Below are positions 43,631-52,143 of a stretch of 64,000 nt of DNA, piece after piece (the stretch's first letter is position 1; each line of letters starts with the position of its first letter). The DNA lies in the NCBI GenBank assembly GCA_001596135.1, contig CP014773.1, positions 1,798,001 through 1,862,000 of the forward strand, in the 5' to 3' direction. Below the pieces are notes generated by a model. The model saw only the letters and a program-made list of their open reading frames with translations. It did no database searches and had not been told where the DNA came from. The position numbers and the translations under genes were made by a program. The DNA is from Mucilaginibacter sp. PAMC 26640. GTDB taxonomy: Bacteria > Bacteroidota > Bacteroidia > Sphingobacteriales > Sphingobacteriaceae.

Positions 43631-44011
43631 TCAGGACTTAAAGGCGATTACTGAGATCTCGACATTAACCCCCTTTGGAAGAGCCGATACCTGTACGGTT
43701 TCACGTGCCGGGAAATCAGAAGTAAAGTAAGAACCGTAAACTTCGTTTACCTGGGCAAATGTTTGCATATCTGTAAGGAATATGCTGCTTTTGATGATCT
43801 GGTCGAAACCGACACCCGCTTCCGCCAATATAGCTTTTAAGTTCTCCATTACTTGTACGGTTTCATCAGAAATACCAGTGGTGATGATTTCTCCTGTTGC
43901 CGGGTTCATTGGAATTTGGCCGGAAACAAATAACATTCCGTTAACGGAAACGGCTTGGCTGTAGGGACCGATCGGGGCAGGAGCGTTTGTTGTATTAATA
44001 ATGGTTTTCAT
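43631..44011 (-). CDS. ridA: RidA-family reactive enamine/imine deaminase
   Basis: 126 residues, the usual size. It hydrolyses reactive 2-aminoacrylate and related imines formed by PLP enzymes. Motifs IGPYSQAV (~16-23), VSGQIPMNPATGEI, the conserved Arg105 in DFPARETVQV and the VEISVIAF end are all present. The start at 44011 (MKTIIN) gives the family N-terminus; an upstream in-frame start adds unrelated residues. Cytoplasmic trimer (family knowledge). Confidence 0.93.
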   Translation of the reverse strand: MKTIINTTNAPAPIGPYSQAVSVNGMLFVSGQIPMNPATGEIITTGISDETVQVMENLKAILAEAGVGFDQIIKSSIFLTDMQTFAQVNEVYGSYFTSDFPARETVQVSALPKGVNVEISVIAFKS

Positions 44012-44040
44012 GCGGTATATATGTGTACAGGTAAATGTAT

Positions 44041-44187
44041 TTAAACCTTCTTTAAAATGAAGAATTTGATAAGCACCCAAATGATACCTAATAAAAACAT
44101 AATGATAGCTATCGCATTGATGGTATGCATCACCCTAAGATTAAAACTAGTGGGCCTGTTCGGATCTTTTTTTCTGAAGAAATACAT
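44041..44187 (-). CDS. Tiny single-pass membrane protein (48 aa, DUF6728-like)
   Basis: Read from the ATG at 44187: MYFFRKKDPNRPTSFNLRV, then a membrane helix with IIMFLLGIIWVLIKFF and a basic end ILKKV. It lies 29 bases upstream of ridA on the same strand and downstream of the ompA terminator, so it probably opens a small membrane protein-ridA-recG unit. The pattern (basic, Asp-Pro, then one helix) resembles the DUF6728 family of Sphingobacteriaceae; that name is from memory. Function unknown. Confidence 0.65.
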   Translation of the reverse strand: MYFFRKKDPNRPTSFNLRVMHTINAIAIIMFLLGIIWVLIKFFILKKV

Positions 44188-44201
44188 ATTACAAAATTAA
44201 T

Positions 44202-44236
44202 AAAAAAAAGAAAGCTCCGGGTTATCCGGAGCTTTC
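44202..44236 (-). terminator. Strong terminator after ompA
   Basis: GAAAGCTCCGG / CCGGAGCTTTC (11 bp) with a 5-base loop, followed on the minus strand by TTTTTTTTA. Confidence 0.92.
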
Positions 44237-44260
44237 GCATAATATAATTTTAGAAAAATA

Positions 44261-45709
44261 TTATTTTTTAGCGAATGATACACGACGGTTAAGTACGCGA
44301 CCTTCTTCAGTAGAGTTGTCAGCAATTGGGTTAGTTTCACCGTAACCTTTTACTTTCACTTTAGATGCAGTAACACCTGAGTTAACTAAGTAAGTTTTTA
44401 CAGAGTTAGCACGATCACGTGATAAAGACATGTTGTGAGCAGCAGTACCTTCAGATGAAGCGTAACCGTTTACTTGAACAGTTGCAGCTGATGAACGTAA
44501 GTCAGCAGAAGTAGCATCTAATGTTGGGTAAGAAGATGTACGTAAAACTGAGCTATCAAATTCAAACTGGATGTTTGAGTAAGCAGTACCCATGTTTTTA
44601 GTAGAATCAACAGCAGGAGCTGGGAATACGATAACGCAACCAGAACCATCAACTACGCTACCGGCAGGAGTGTTAGGGCATTTATCGAATTGGTCAGCAA
44701 CACCATCACCATCAGAATCTTTCTTCAAATCAGTAACAGCATTTTCAACGCTAGTTACACGAGTTTTAAGAGCAGCAACTTCCTGACGTAATTCAGCATC
44801 GTACAATTCATCGTACATCATAGCTACAGGGTTAACCCAATCTAAATTTGGTTTGCCTTTGCCACCTAAAGTGAACTCTAAACCAGCGTAACCGTAAGAG
44901 AATTTATCTCTAGCTTGTGGTTTAGAAGCGCTGTAAGAAGCATCAAAGTTATTACCATCAATAAAGTTCATGGTGTAACCTAAGTTTAATGCAACCGCAT
45001 CAGCTAATCTGAATTTAACACCTACACCGATAGGGATAACCAATTCTTTAACTGTTTTTTTCTCGGTACCGTTTCCTGGAACACCTGGAGCAACATTGTT
45101 GCCGTTAGCATCTTTAAGGAAGTAGTTGTAGTTACCAGTGTTACCAGCATCAACATCAGCAGCATTTGCAGTGTAACTTGGTTTGTAGAACACTAAACCA
45201 CCACCACCGGTGACGAAGAAGTTGATTGCGTTTTTGCGACGTAAGAAGTCAACTGTTGCAACGTTAACGATACCGCTCAAAGTTACATCATAGAATTTAG
45301 TAGCAAATCCAGCTCTTTGGCCAAATGCTACAGTGTTGCCATTGATGTCTTCGTTTTTACCTTTAACCTGGCCGTAGTGACCATCTAATTGTAAGCCAAA
45401 AGAGTGAGCTAACTGTTTCCTTAACGAAACACCAAATCCGTAAGAGATTTGATAGTTAGTCCATTCGTTTGTACCACCAATAGCTAAAAATGGAGATGTT
45501 ACACCACCATTGATACCAATGCTAAAAGTTTTGTACTGACCAGCTCCGCCAAATACCTTTGGAGTGCCTGCTGCAGATGACATAGTCGTGTCTGACATTG
45601 TTGTTGTGGTCATGGTTTTAGTAGTGTCCGTCTGGGCACTAACCATTCCAGCAGTTAACAAAGCAGCAAACGATAATGCAGCTGTTTTTTTAAGTGTAGA
45701 ATAATTCAT
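44261..45709 (-). CDS. Major outer-membrane protein, OmpA family
   Basis: 482 residues. A signal peptide (1-25, GMVSAQ) is followed by a Thr/Met-rich linker and a beta-barrel region (~55-300). Thrombospondin type 3-like calcium repeats (DSDGDGVADQFDKCPN, ~320-350) and a C-terminal OmpA peptidoglycan-binding domain (~370-482; SSVLRTSSYPTLD, GYASSEGTAAHN, LSRDRANSVK, GETNPIADNSTEEGR) complete it. It links outer membrane to cell wall. Codon choice is unusually uniform (for example GTA, AAC, CTT-poor), as expected for a very highly expressed gene. The upstream frame to 45748 overlaps the promoter, so 45709 is chosen. Confidence 0.92.
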   Translation of the reverse strand: MNYSTLKKTAALSFAALLTAGMVSAQTDTTKTMTTTTMSDTTMSSAAGTPKVFGGAGQYKTFSIGINGGVTSPFLAIGGTNEWTNYQISYGFGVSLRKQLAHSFGLQLDGHYGQVKGKNEDINGNTVAFGQRAGFATKFYDVTLSGIVNVATVDFLRRKNAINFFVTGGGGLVFYKPSYTANAADVDAGNTGNYNYFLKDANGNNVAPGVPGNGTEKKTVKELVIPIGVGVKFRLADAVALNLGYTMNFIDGNNFDASYSASKPQARDKFSYGYAGLEFTLGGKGKPNLDWVNPVAMMYDELYDAELRQEVAALKTRVTSVENAVTDLKKDSDGDGVADQFDKCPNTPAGSVVDGSGCVIVFPAPAVDSTKNMGTAYSNIQFEFDSSVLRTSSYPTLDATSADLRSSAATVQVNGYASSEGTAAHNMSLSRDRANSVKTYLVNSGVTASKVKVKGYGETNPIADNSTEEGRVLNRRVSFAKK

Positions 45710-45745
45710 AGTTTTAAGATTAAACGATTTAATTGTGATTTTTTT

Positions 45746-45753
45746 CAAAATTA
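45746..45753 (-). promoter_or_regulatory. -7 promoter element of ompA
   Basis: On the minus strand TAATTTTG matches TAnnTTTG; a TTGG lies 22 bases further upstream as a poor -33. The leader would be about 35 bases. Confidence 0.5.
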
Positions 45754-45857
45754 GTAATTATGTTTGAAACGAATACCAATTTTTGTTCCAAAATTTATTT
45801 TACCTACTATAAATAATAAAAATAAATTGCTTTTGTTAAAATACACGTAATCTAACC

Positions 45858-47144
45858 ATGAAATATCTACCTGTAAATGAGCGTCTATTTCTAATTAATA
45901 GAAAAAATTTCGTTTCGCGACTAAAGCCAAACGCTATAGCTATATTTCACTCTAATGATGAATTCCCTCGCAATGGTGATCAAAACTTCATTTTTAAGCA
46001 AAATCCCGATTTTTTTTATCTTTCTGGTATTGATCAGGAGCAAAGTGTCCTGATTTTGTTTCCCGATTGTCCTAATCCGTTATACAAAGAAGTACTGTTT
46101 TTAAGACAAACCAGTGAACATATAGCTGTATGGGAGGGGCATAAGTATACAAAAGAGGAGGCAATGGCTGCGTCAGGCATACAAGCTATCTTTTGGCTGC
46201 AAGATTATGACGCGATTTTGCACTCTATAGTTAACTATGCAGAGCATATCTACATCAATAGTAATGAGAATGACCGATATAGCCATACCGTTCCATACCG
46301 TGATATGCGTATGTACGAAACGCTTAAATTAAAATATCCGCTGCATCACTACGAGCGGTCTGCGCTTATACTGCGCGATTTGCGTGTAGTAAAATCAGAC
46401 ACTGAAATTGAACTGACCAGAAAAGCATGCGAAATTACCCGGGATGGGTTTATACGTGTCCTGAAATTCACCAAACCCGGGGTAAGCGAATTTGAGGTGG
46501 AAGCTGAGATTATTCACGAGTTCATCAGACAGCGGGCTACCGGGCACGCCTACAACCCGATCATAGCATCCGGGAATAACGCTAATGTATTACACTATAT
46601 AGAGAATAACCAGGTTTGTAAAGATGGTGACGTAATGTTGCTTGATTTTGGTGCCGAATATGCTAACTACAACGCCGACATGACCCGCTCCATACCTGTA
46701 AACGGACGCTTTACCGCACGACAGCGACAGGTATATGATTCCGTTTTGCGTGTACTGAAAGCTGCAACCGCTATGATCGTTGCCGGTACCGTATGGAATG
46801 ACTACCATGAAGAGGTTGGAAAAGTGATGACATCGGAACTGATTGGTCTTGGTTTATTGGATAAACATGATGTAGAGAAGCAGGACCCCAAAGCACCTTT
46901 ATATAAGAAGTATTTTATGCATGGCACCTCGCACCATTTGGGCCTCGATGTGCATGATTATGCCAGCCGGTACAAACCGTTTGAGGTAGGTAATATCTTA
47001 ACCTGCGAACCCGGTATTTATATACCTGCCGAAGGTTTGGGCATCAGGTTGGAAAATGATATATTAATAACTAAAGAAGGTAATATCGACCTAATGGCGG
47101 ATATACCCATAGAAGCAGAACATATTGAAGAGATAATGAATTAG
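45858..47144 (+). CDS. pepP: Xaa-Pro aminopeptidase (M24B)
   Basis: 428 residues; removes N-terminal residues preceding proline. The N-terminal creatinase-like domain (FHSNDEFPRNGDQNF, FFYLSGIDQ) is followed by the pita-bread domain. Its five metal ligands are visible: Asp ~263 in LLDFGAEY, Asp ~274 in NADMTR, His ~357 in HGTSHHLG, Glu ~384 in CEPG and Glu ~399 in RLEND. No signal peptide, so cytoplasmic. It is divergent from ompA and convergent with meaB. Confidence 0.95.
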   Translation: MKYLPVNERLFLINRKNFVSRLKPNAIAIFHSNDEFPRNGDQNFIFKQNPDFFYLSGIDQEQSVLILFPDCPNPLYKEVLFLRQTSEHIAVWEGHKYTKEEAMAASGIQAIFWLQDYDAILHSIVNYAEHIYINSNENDRYSHTVPYRDMRMYETLKLKYPLHHYERSALILRDLRVVKSDTEIELTRKACEITRDGFIRVLKFTKPGVSEFEVEAEIIHEFIRQRATGHAYNPIIASGNNANVLHYIENNQVCKDGDVMLLDFGAEYANYNADMTRSIPVNGRFTARQRQVYDSVLRVLKAATAMIVAGTVWNDYHEEVGKVMTSELIGLGLLDKHDVEKQDPKAPLYKKYFMHGTSHHLGLDVHDYASRYKPFEVGNILTCEPGIYIPAEGLGIRLENDILITKEGNIDLMADIPIEAEHIEEIMN

Positions 47145-47159
47145 CTCTTTAACAGATTT

Positions 47160-47188
47160 CCCCTCTCCTCAGGGTGCGGTGGGGGCTT
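47160..47188. repeat. Diverged REP-like element at the meaB 3' end
   Basis: On the minus strand AAGCCCCCACCGCACCCTGA followed by GGAGAGGGG. This parallels the REP arms (CCCC-rich, ACC-CCC-TGA, then G-run) but is imperfect. It encodes the last residues (APTAP) and stop of meaB. Confidence 0.5.
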
Positions 47189-48071
47189 GATAATCTGCTA
47201 TAAACTTGTATAGGTTAAACCCGTCCTCTTTAAAAGCTTCAGCAATATCCTGCTGAAGCTTTTTTTTATTTATCCCAACCATTCGGTTTTGTTGGATGAG
47301 GCTGTAAGCCTTTTGCGCCAGCAAAAGTTCTTTGCGATCGTTGCTTCTTTTTTGCGGCAGTAATATCAGGTCTGCCACTTTATCTATTCCTTCGTTTTGT
47401 GAAGCTATGGTTCTCAGTATGGGTATTTGCTCCCCTGGTTTCTGGTGAATAATCTTTTTTAGATTGTTGATGAAAAGGTCGGCACCTTCACGGTCGGCTT
47501 TGTTGATGATGAAGGCATCGGCAATTTCCATCAGTCCCGCTTTGATATTCTGGATCTCGTCGCCGGCTTCGGGCACCAGTACAACGAATGTAGTATTGGC
47601 AAGCCCGGCTATTTCAACTTCAGATTGGCCCACGCCTACCGTTTCAACAATAACATGGTCGAAACCGGATGCACGCAGCACATCTGTCATTTCAATAGTT
47701 TTAGCAGACAAACCGCCCAGTGAACCCCGTGTAGCCAGCGACCGGATAAACACGTTGGGATTATTGAAGTGTGCCGCCATCCGGATCCTGTCGCCAAGCA
47801 ATGAACCAAAATTAAATGGCGAGGTTGGGTCTATAGCCAGTATGGCTATCTTTTTATCTTTCGCCAATAGTTTAGCTATTATAGCATTTACCAGTGTGCT
47901 TTTGCCGGCTCCGGGCGGGCCGGTAATGCCGGTTACCGGTATATTACTATAAGGAAGCGATTTTAAAATTTCTACGGCTCCTTGCAGGTTATTCTCAACA
48001 ATAGTGAGTTTCCGCGCAACCGAGCGGAAATCTATCTCTCCATTGTTAATATGTTGCATTGCGTTTTCCAT
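47169..48071 (-). CDS. meaB: MeaB/ArgK-type GTPase, methylmalonyl-CoA mutase chaperone
   Basis: About 300 residues. G1 loop GPPGAGKST is at 51-59. DPTSPFNFGSLLGDRIRM, IVETVGVGQSEVEIAG (the G3 region) and NKADREGAD (G4) are hallmarks of MeaB, which protects and reloads adenosylcobalamin-dependent methylmalonyl-CoA mutase. The mutase genes are not in the window. Start uncertain among 48086, 48071 and 48059; 48071 is chosen because the -7 element ends at 48094. Its APTAP tail appears to be REP-derived. Confidence 0.9.
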   Translation of the reverse strand: MENAMQHINNGEIDFRSVARKLTIVENNLQGAVEILKSLPYSNIPVTGITGPPGAGKSTLVNAIIAKLLAKDKKIAILAIDPTSPFNFGSLLGDRIRMAAHFNNPNVFIRSLATRGSLGGLSAKTIEMTDVLRASGFDHVIVETVGVGQSEVEIAGLANTTFVVLVPEAGDEIQNIKAGLMEIADAFIINKADREGADLFINNLKKIIHQKPGEQIPILRTIASQNEGIDKVADLILLPQKRSNDRKELLLAQKAYSLIQQNRMVGINKKKLQQDIAEAFKEDGFNLYKFIADYQAPTAP

Positions 48072-48093
48072 TTGCCGGTAGCCCATAAAGTAA

Positions 48094-48137
48094 CAAAAAT
48101 AGAAGTTAATTAAACAACTGGCAGATGAGTATATTTG
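48094..48137. promoter_or_regulatory. Divergent promoters of meaB and the GT2 gene
   Basis: TATTTTTG on the minus strand (48101-48094) faces meaB, and TATATTTG on the plus strand (48130-48137) faces the glycosyltransferase. Both match TAnnTTTG. Their -33 regions would overlap, so the two transcripts may compete. Confidence 0.5.
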
Positions 48138-48157
48138 CCGCAAACACTATTTGCTGA

Positions 48158-49036
48158 ATGAAAGTATCCGGTTTTACGTTTATCCGCAACGCAGTTAAAA
48201 ACGATTATCCTGTTGTGCAGGCCATTATTTCCATACTGCCCTTATGCGATGAATTTATTGTGGCGCTGGGAGATAGTGACGACGGTACTGCCGATCTGAT
48301 CAAAAGTATCGGCTCTGCCAAAATACGCATCGTAGAAACCGTTTGGGATAGCAGCGAGCGCAATGGCGGAAAGGTTTTTGCCGACCAAACCGACATCGCC
48401 TTTAAAGCTATAGCGCCAGATAGCGACTGGGCCTTCTATATCCAGGGCGATGAATGTGTGCATGAGCAATATTTGCCGCTGATCAAAAAGGAGATGGCGG
48501 ATAATTTAACGAATGCCAATATCGAAGGGCTGTTATTTAAATACCTGCATTTTTATGGCTCTTTTGATTATTACGGGCAATCGCGCAGGTGGTACAGAAG
48601 GGAGATCAGGATTGTGCGGAACAATACGGCGGTACACGCGTACAGGGACGCGCAAGGTTTTAGGTGGGATGGCCGCAAGCTTAACGTTAAACTGATAGAC
48701 GCCTATATTTACCATTACGGATGGGCAAAACCCCCGGCCGGACTAAATAATAAGATACGCAACTTTAACAAGTTTTATCATAATGATGAATGGCTGGCAC
48801 AAAATGTCCCTGATACCTACCAGTTTGATTATAGCAATGCCGACCGGTTGCTGCCATTTACCGGCACACACCCGGCAGTAATGCAAAAGCGGATAGATGC
48901 CACCCGCTGGAATATTGATCTTGCGGACAAGCAATTAGATAAGAGTATGACCTTTAGGCGGAGGGCGCTGCAGTTTATTGAAGACCTTACCGGCTGGCGA
49001 ATCGGAGAGTATAGGAACTACAAAATAGTGAAATAA
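48158..49036 (+). CDS. Glycosyltransferase family 2
   Basis: 292 residues. The GT-A nucleotide-sugar fold starts directly (SGFTFIRNAV), with ALGDSDDGTADLI after the third strand and an acidic metal-binding motif in FYIQGDECVHE (~108-118). Later YYGQSRRWYRREIRIVRN and a C-terminal segment rich in aromatic residues follow. It is similar to lipid-A/core-type family 2 enzymes. There is no membrane helix, so it is cytoplasmic or peripheral. It begins the glycan locus that continues to 56345. Confidence 0.85.
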   Translation: MKVSGFTFIRNAVKNDYPVVQAIISILPLCDEFIVALGDSDDGTADLIKSIGSAKIRIVETVWDSSERNGGKVFADQTDIAFKAIAPDSDWAFYIQGDECVHEQYLPLIKKEMADNLTNANIEGLLFKYLHFYGSFDYYGQSRRWYRREIRIVRNNTAVHAYRDAQGFRWDGRKLNVKLIDAYIYHYGWAKPPAGLNNKIRNFNKFYHNDEWLAQNVPDTYQFDYSNADRLLPFTGTHPAVMQKRIDATRWNIDLADKQLDKSMTFRRRALQFIEDLTGWRIGEYRNYKIVK

Positions 49037-49066
49037 CCGCGATTGGGGAGTCTGAATTGGACAGGC

Positions 49067-49285
49067 TGTTTCACTTTGTGAATGCGAATCGGGTGAAACA
49101 GTATTGTTTCTGATTATTAGATAGTTGCATTTTTTTGTGAATCACTTTGGAGCAGCCTTATTGTTGAGTGTAACAGCGTAAATGACTATTAGTCAGCAAA
49201 ATAAGGAAATACGGGTTAGGTTAGTAAAACACCATGAAACAACTTCGTGAAACACTTTTGAAACAACAAACAGGTTAATGAAACA
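49067..49285. promoter_or_regulatory. Cluster of TGAAACA repeats upstream of the GT9 gene
   Basis: TGAAACA occurs at 49094, 49235, 49248, 49259 and 49279 (the last covers the start codon), with an inverted TGTTTCA at 49067. Two copies are GTGAAACA and the inverted one is TGTTTCAC. The three central copies are spaced 13 and 11 bases, close to one helical turn. This could be an operator array; no regulator is identified. Confidence 0.4.
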
Positions 49286-50261
49286 TATATTGATCAGTCG
49301 TACGGATGCCATTGGCGATGTGGTTTTGACGCTGCCTATGGCCGGTTATTTACGTCTCCTATATCCTGCTGCCAAGATCTTGTTCCTGGGCAGAACTTAT
49401 ACCGGGCCGGTGATTAGGTGCTGCACCAGTGTTGACGAGTTTATAGATTATAACGACCTGTTAAAACTGGATGAAAAACAACAAATTGCTTTTTTAAAGC
49501 ACAAGCACATCGACACCATTATTCATGTGTTGCCCAATAAGCATATCGCGGCTTTAGGCAAACGGGCCGGCATCAAGACCAGGATAGGTACCCGAAACCG
49601 TGTTTTTCATTGGTTTTCATGCAATGTTCTGGTAAAACTGAGCCGTAAAAAATCTGACCTGCACGAAGCGCAGTTAAACCTAGTATTATTAAAGCCACTT
49701 GGGCTGGAGTCGGTTCAAACCATTCCGGCCATTGTAAATCATAACGAATTTAAGCCGACCATCGCAATACCAGCCAGGTTAAATGAATTACTGGTAAAAG
49801 ATCGGTTCAACCTTATCCTTCATCCAAAATCTCACGGTAGTGGGGTGGAGTGGGGACTGGACAAATTCAAACAACTGGCAGAGGCATTAGCTGCCTCCGG
49901 TGTTAGGATCTTCATTACGGGGTCCGACAAAGAGCAGGCCTTATTGGCAGACTGGGTAAAAACCCTCCCCGCAAATGTAACTGATGTAACCGGGCAATTG
50001 ACACTGGATGAACTGATCGCTTTTATTGCGGCATCCGATGGTTTGGTGGCATCCGGTACCGGTCCGCTGCATTTGGCTGGGGCTTTGGGTGTGCATACTT
50101 TAGGTTTATTCCCGTCATCGCGCCCCATCCATCCCGGCAGGTGGGCTCCAATTGGGAAAAAAGCCGAATATTTGGAAAGTGACGGCGGTGATTTGCGAAG
50201 TATAACGGTGGATATGGTAGCTAATAAAATTAACACCTGGCGCAGTGGATGTCGGCCATAA
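49278..50261 (+). CDS. Glycosyltransferase family 9 (heptosyltransferase-like)
   Basis: 327 residues of the GT-B fold. It opens ILISRTDAIGDVVLTLPMAGYLR, the conserved heptosyltransferase N-terminus with the catalytic-type Asp. HPKSHGSGVEW starts the C-terminal half. FITGSDKEQ, TLDELIAFIAASDGLVASGTGPLHLAGALG (quoted only as its ends TLDELIAF and GTGPLHLAGALG) and LGLFPSSRPIHPGRW are the nucleotide-sugar site. It adds a sugar to lipopolysaccharide core or a related surface lipid. It lies 55 bases before the ABC transporter, which has its own -7 element. Confidence 0.9.
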   Translation: MKHILISRTDAIGDVVLTLPMAGYLRLLYPAAKILFLGRTYTGPVIRCCTSVDEFIDYNDLLKLDEKQQIAFLKHKHIDTIIHVLPNKHIAALGKRAGIKTRIGTRNRVFHWFSCNVLVKLSRKKSDLHEAQLNLVLLKPLGLESVQTIPAIVNHNEFKPTIAIPARLNELLVKDRFNLILHPKSHGSGVEWGLDKFKQLAEALAASGVRIFITGSDKEQALLADWVKTLPANVTDVTGQLTLDELIAFIAASDGLVASGTGPLHLAGALGVHTLGLFPSSRPIHPGRWAPIGKKAEYLESDGGDLRSITVDMVANKINTWRSGCRP

Positions 50262-50292
50262 ACGAGTGTTAATATACATCAGCTAAATTGTA

Positions 50293-50300
50293 TAATTTTG
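50293..50300 (+). promoter_or_regulatory. -7 promoter element of the MsbA-like gene
   Basis: TAATTTTG matches TAnnTTTG, 16 bases before the ATG at 50317. Confidence 0.45.
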
Positions 50301-50316
50301 TAAATTAATAATTTAA

Positions 50317-52143
50317 ATGAAGACCTACTTTCGTCTGCTATCTTATGCAAGGCCAATTGGAAAATTTGCAGTCCCTTATATAATTTGCACGGTACTATAT
50401 GTGATTTTCAGTACAAGCGTGATCGTGTTGATCGGCCCTCTTTTAAATACGCTTTTCCACATTGGAGGCCCGGTGTCGGGTGCAGCAAATGTGGCTAACC
50501 CGGGAGCGCTCGATCTTTCGGGCTGGTTTCAGCATTACCTCCAGTATTTTTTACATACTTACGATGAATGGACGGCTTTAAAGTTTGTTTGTGCAGTATG
50601 CGTTGCCTCGGTGTTTTTAGGAAACTTTTTCAGGTATCTGTCGCAGCGTATTATGGAAAACTTGCGTGTCTACACCCTATTGAACCTGCGCCGCTCGGTG
50701 TTTGATAATGTAATGAACCTACACCTCGGTTTTTTTAATAACGAGCGTAAAGGAGACATCCTGACGAAGGTTGCATCTGATGTTCAGGTGGTGCAATTCT
50801 CAGTAACCAGCACTTTACAGGTTGTTTTTAAAGAACCGCTACAACTTATTGGGTTTTTAGTGGCGCTTTTCTCTATCTCCGTAAAACTCACTTTAATTTC
50901 CTTACTGGTATTACCGCTATCCGGCTTTATTATCTCCCGCATCGTAAAACGGCTAAAGGCACAGGCTATAGCAGGGCAGCAATCCTATAGCAATATGATC
51001 AGCTACCTGGACGAGGCTCTTTCCGGTATTAAAATCGTGAAAGGTTTTAATGCTACAGATTTTGTTAAAGATCGCTTTAACGCCGAGAACGAGCGCTACT
51101 CTAAGATTTCAAAATCGATAGCCAAAAGACAGCAATTGGCGTCTCCAGTGTCCGAGGCATTATCTATTACTATGGTAGCTTTTATCATGCTCTATGGTGG
51201 TTACATGATCTTTCATAAGTCATCAGAATTATCTCCTGGTAGTTTTGTGGCTTACATTGCTTTGTTTTCGCAGTTAATGCGCCCGGCAAAGGCAATAACG
51301 GATGCGTTCAGTAATATCCATAGCGGTATCGCAGCGGGCGAGCGTGTGCTGGAACTAATAGATCAAAAGCCAGCTGTTACAGACGCGCCATGTGCAAGTA
51401 CGCTCGACGTTTTTAGTGAATCAATGCGTTTTGAAAATGTGTCGTTTGCTTATGAGGAAAAGCAGGTCCTGAAAAATGTAAGCATAACGGTGCCAAAAGG
51501 CAAAACAGTGGCGTTAGTCGGCCCATCCGGCGGTGGTAAATCTACCATGATGGATATGATCCCTCGTTTTATGGATCCACAGCAAGGTAAAATAACTGTT
51601 GATGGGCACGATATCAAAATGGTTACTGCCAGTTCGCTGCGTGCATTGATGGGCATAGTTAACCAGGAATCAGTATTGTTTAATGATTCCATTTATAATA
51701 ACATTGCCTTCGGTAAAAAAGGGATAAGCCGCGAGGAGGTAGAAGCAGCAGCCCGCATAGCAAATGCCCACAACTTTATTTTGGAGACGGAAAAAGGATA
51801 TGAAACCAACGTCGGGGATCGTGGCGCAAAATTATCTGGCGGACAAAGACAAAGGATCTGTATCGCTCGCGCGGTGCTAAATAACCCGCCTATTATGTTG
51901 CTGGACGAAGCCACATCGGCCCTGGACACAGAATCGGAAAAGCTGGTGCAGGATGCTTTAAACAACCTGATGAAGAACCGCACCTCCCTGATCATCGCGC
52001 ATAGGTTAAGCACCATTCAAAATGCCGACTTGATCATTGTGCTGGAAAGCGGTAAAGTGGCCGAGCAAGGCACCCATCAACAATTACTAAAGCAAAACGG
52101 AGTTTACCGCAAGCTGATAGATATGCAAACCTTTAACGATTAA
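50317..52143 (+). CDS. ABC exporter, MsbA-like lipid/glycan flippase
   Basis: 608 residues. Six membrane helices lie in ~15-330. The nucleotide-binding domain starts ~365: Walker A GPSGGGKS 402-409, signature KLSGGQRQRICIARA, Walker B IMLLDEATSALDTESE, switch AHRLSTIQNAD. Position between glycosyltransferases suggests it flips lipopolysaccharide or another lipid-linked glycan across the inner membrane; this is inference from context. It overlaps the convergent glycosyltransferase by 4 bases. It is not closely similar to the exporter at 6198. Confidence 0.9.
   Translation: MKTYFRLLSYARPIGKFAVPYIICTVLYVIFSTSVIVLIGPLLNTLFHIGGPVSGAANVANPGALDLSGWFQHYLQYFLHTYDEWTALKFVCAVCVASVFLGNFFRYLSQRIMENLRVYTLLNLRRSVFDNVMNLHLGFFNNERKGDILTKVASDVQVVQFSVTSTLQVVFKEPLQLIGFLVALFSISVKLTLISLLVLPLSGFIISRIVKRLKAQAIAGQQSYSNMISYLDEALSGIKIVKGFNATDFVKDRFNAENERYSKISKSIAKRQQLASPVSEALSITMVAFIMLYGGYMIFHKSSELSPGSFVAYIALFSQLMRPAKAITDAFSNIHSGIAAGERVLELIDQKPAVTDAPCASTLDVFSESMRFENVSFAYEEKQVLKNVSITVPKGKTVALVGPSGGGKSTMMDMIPRFMDPQQGKITVDGHDIKMVTASSLRALMGIVNQESVLFNDSIYNNIAFGKKGISREEVEAAARIANAHNFILETEKGYETNVGDRGAKLSGGQRQRICIARAVLNNPPIMLLDEATSALDTESEKLVQDALNNLMKNRTSLIIAHRLSTIQNADLIIVLESGKVAEQGTHQQLLKQNGVYRKLIDMQTFND

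Noticed and set aside
45710-45748. An earlier start for the OmpA-family protein
   Set aside because: The added residues MKKITIKSFNLKT precede the signal peptide and the frame covers the -7 element, so 45709 is preferred.
49067-49285. CRISPR array
   Set aside because: The repeated unit is only 7 bases and spacing is irregular; no cas genes are present.
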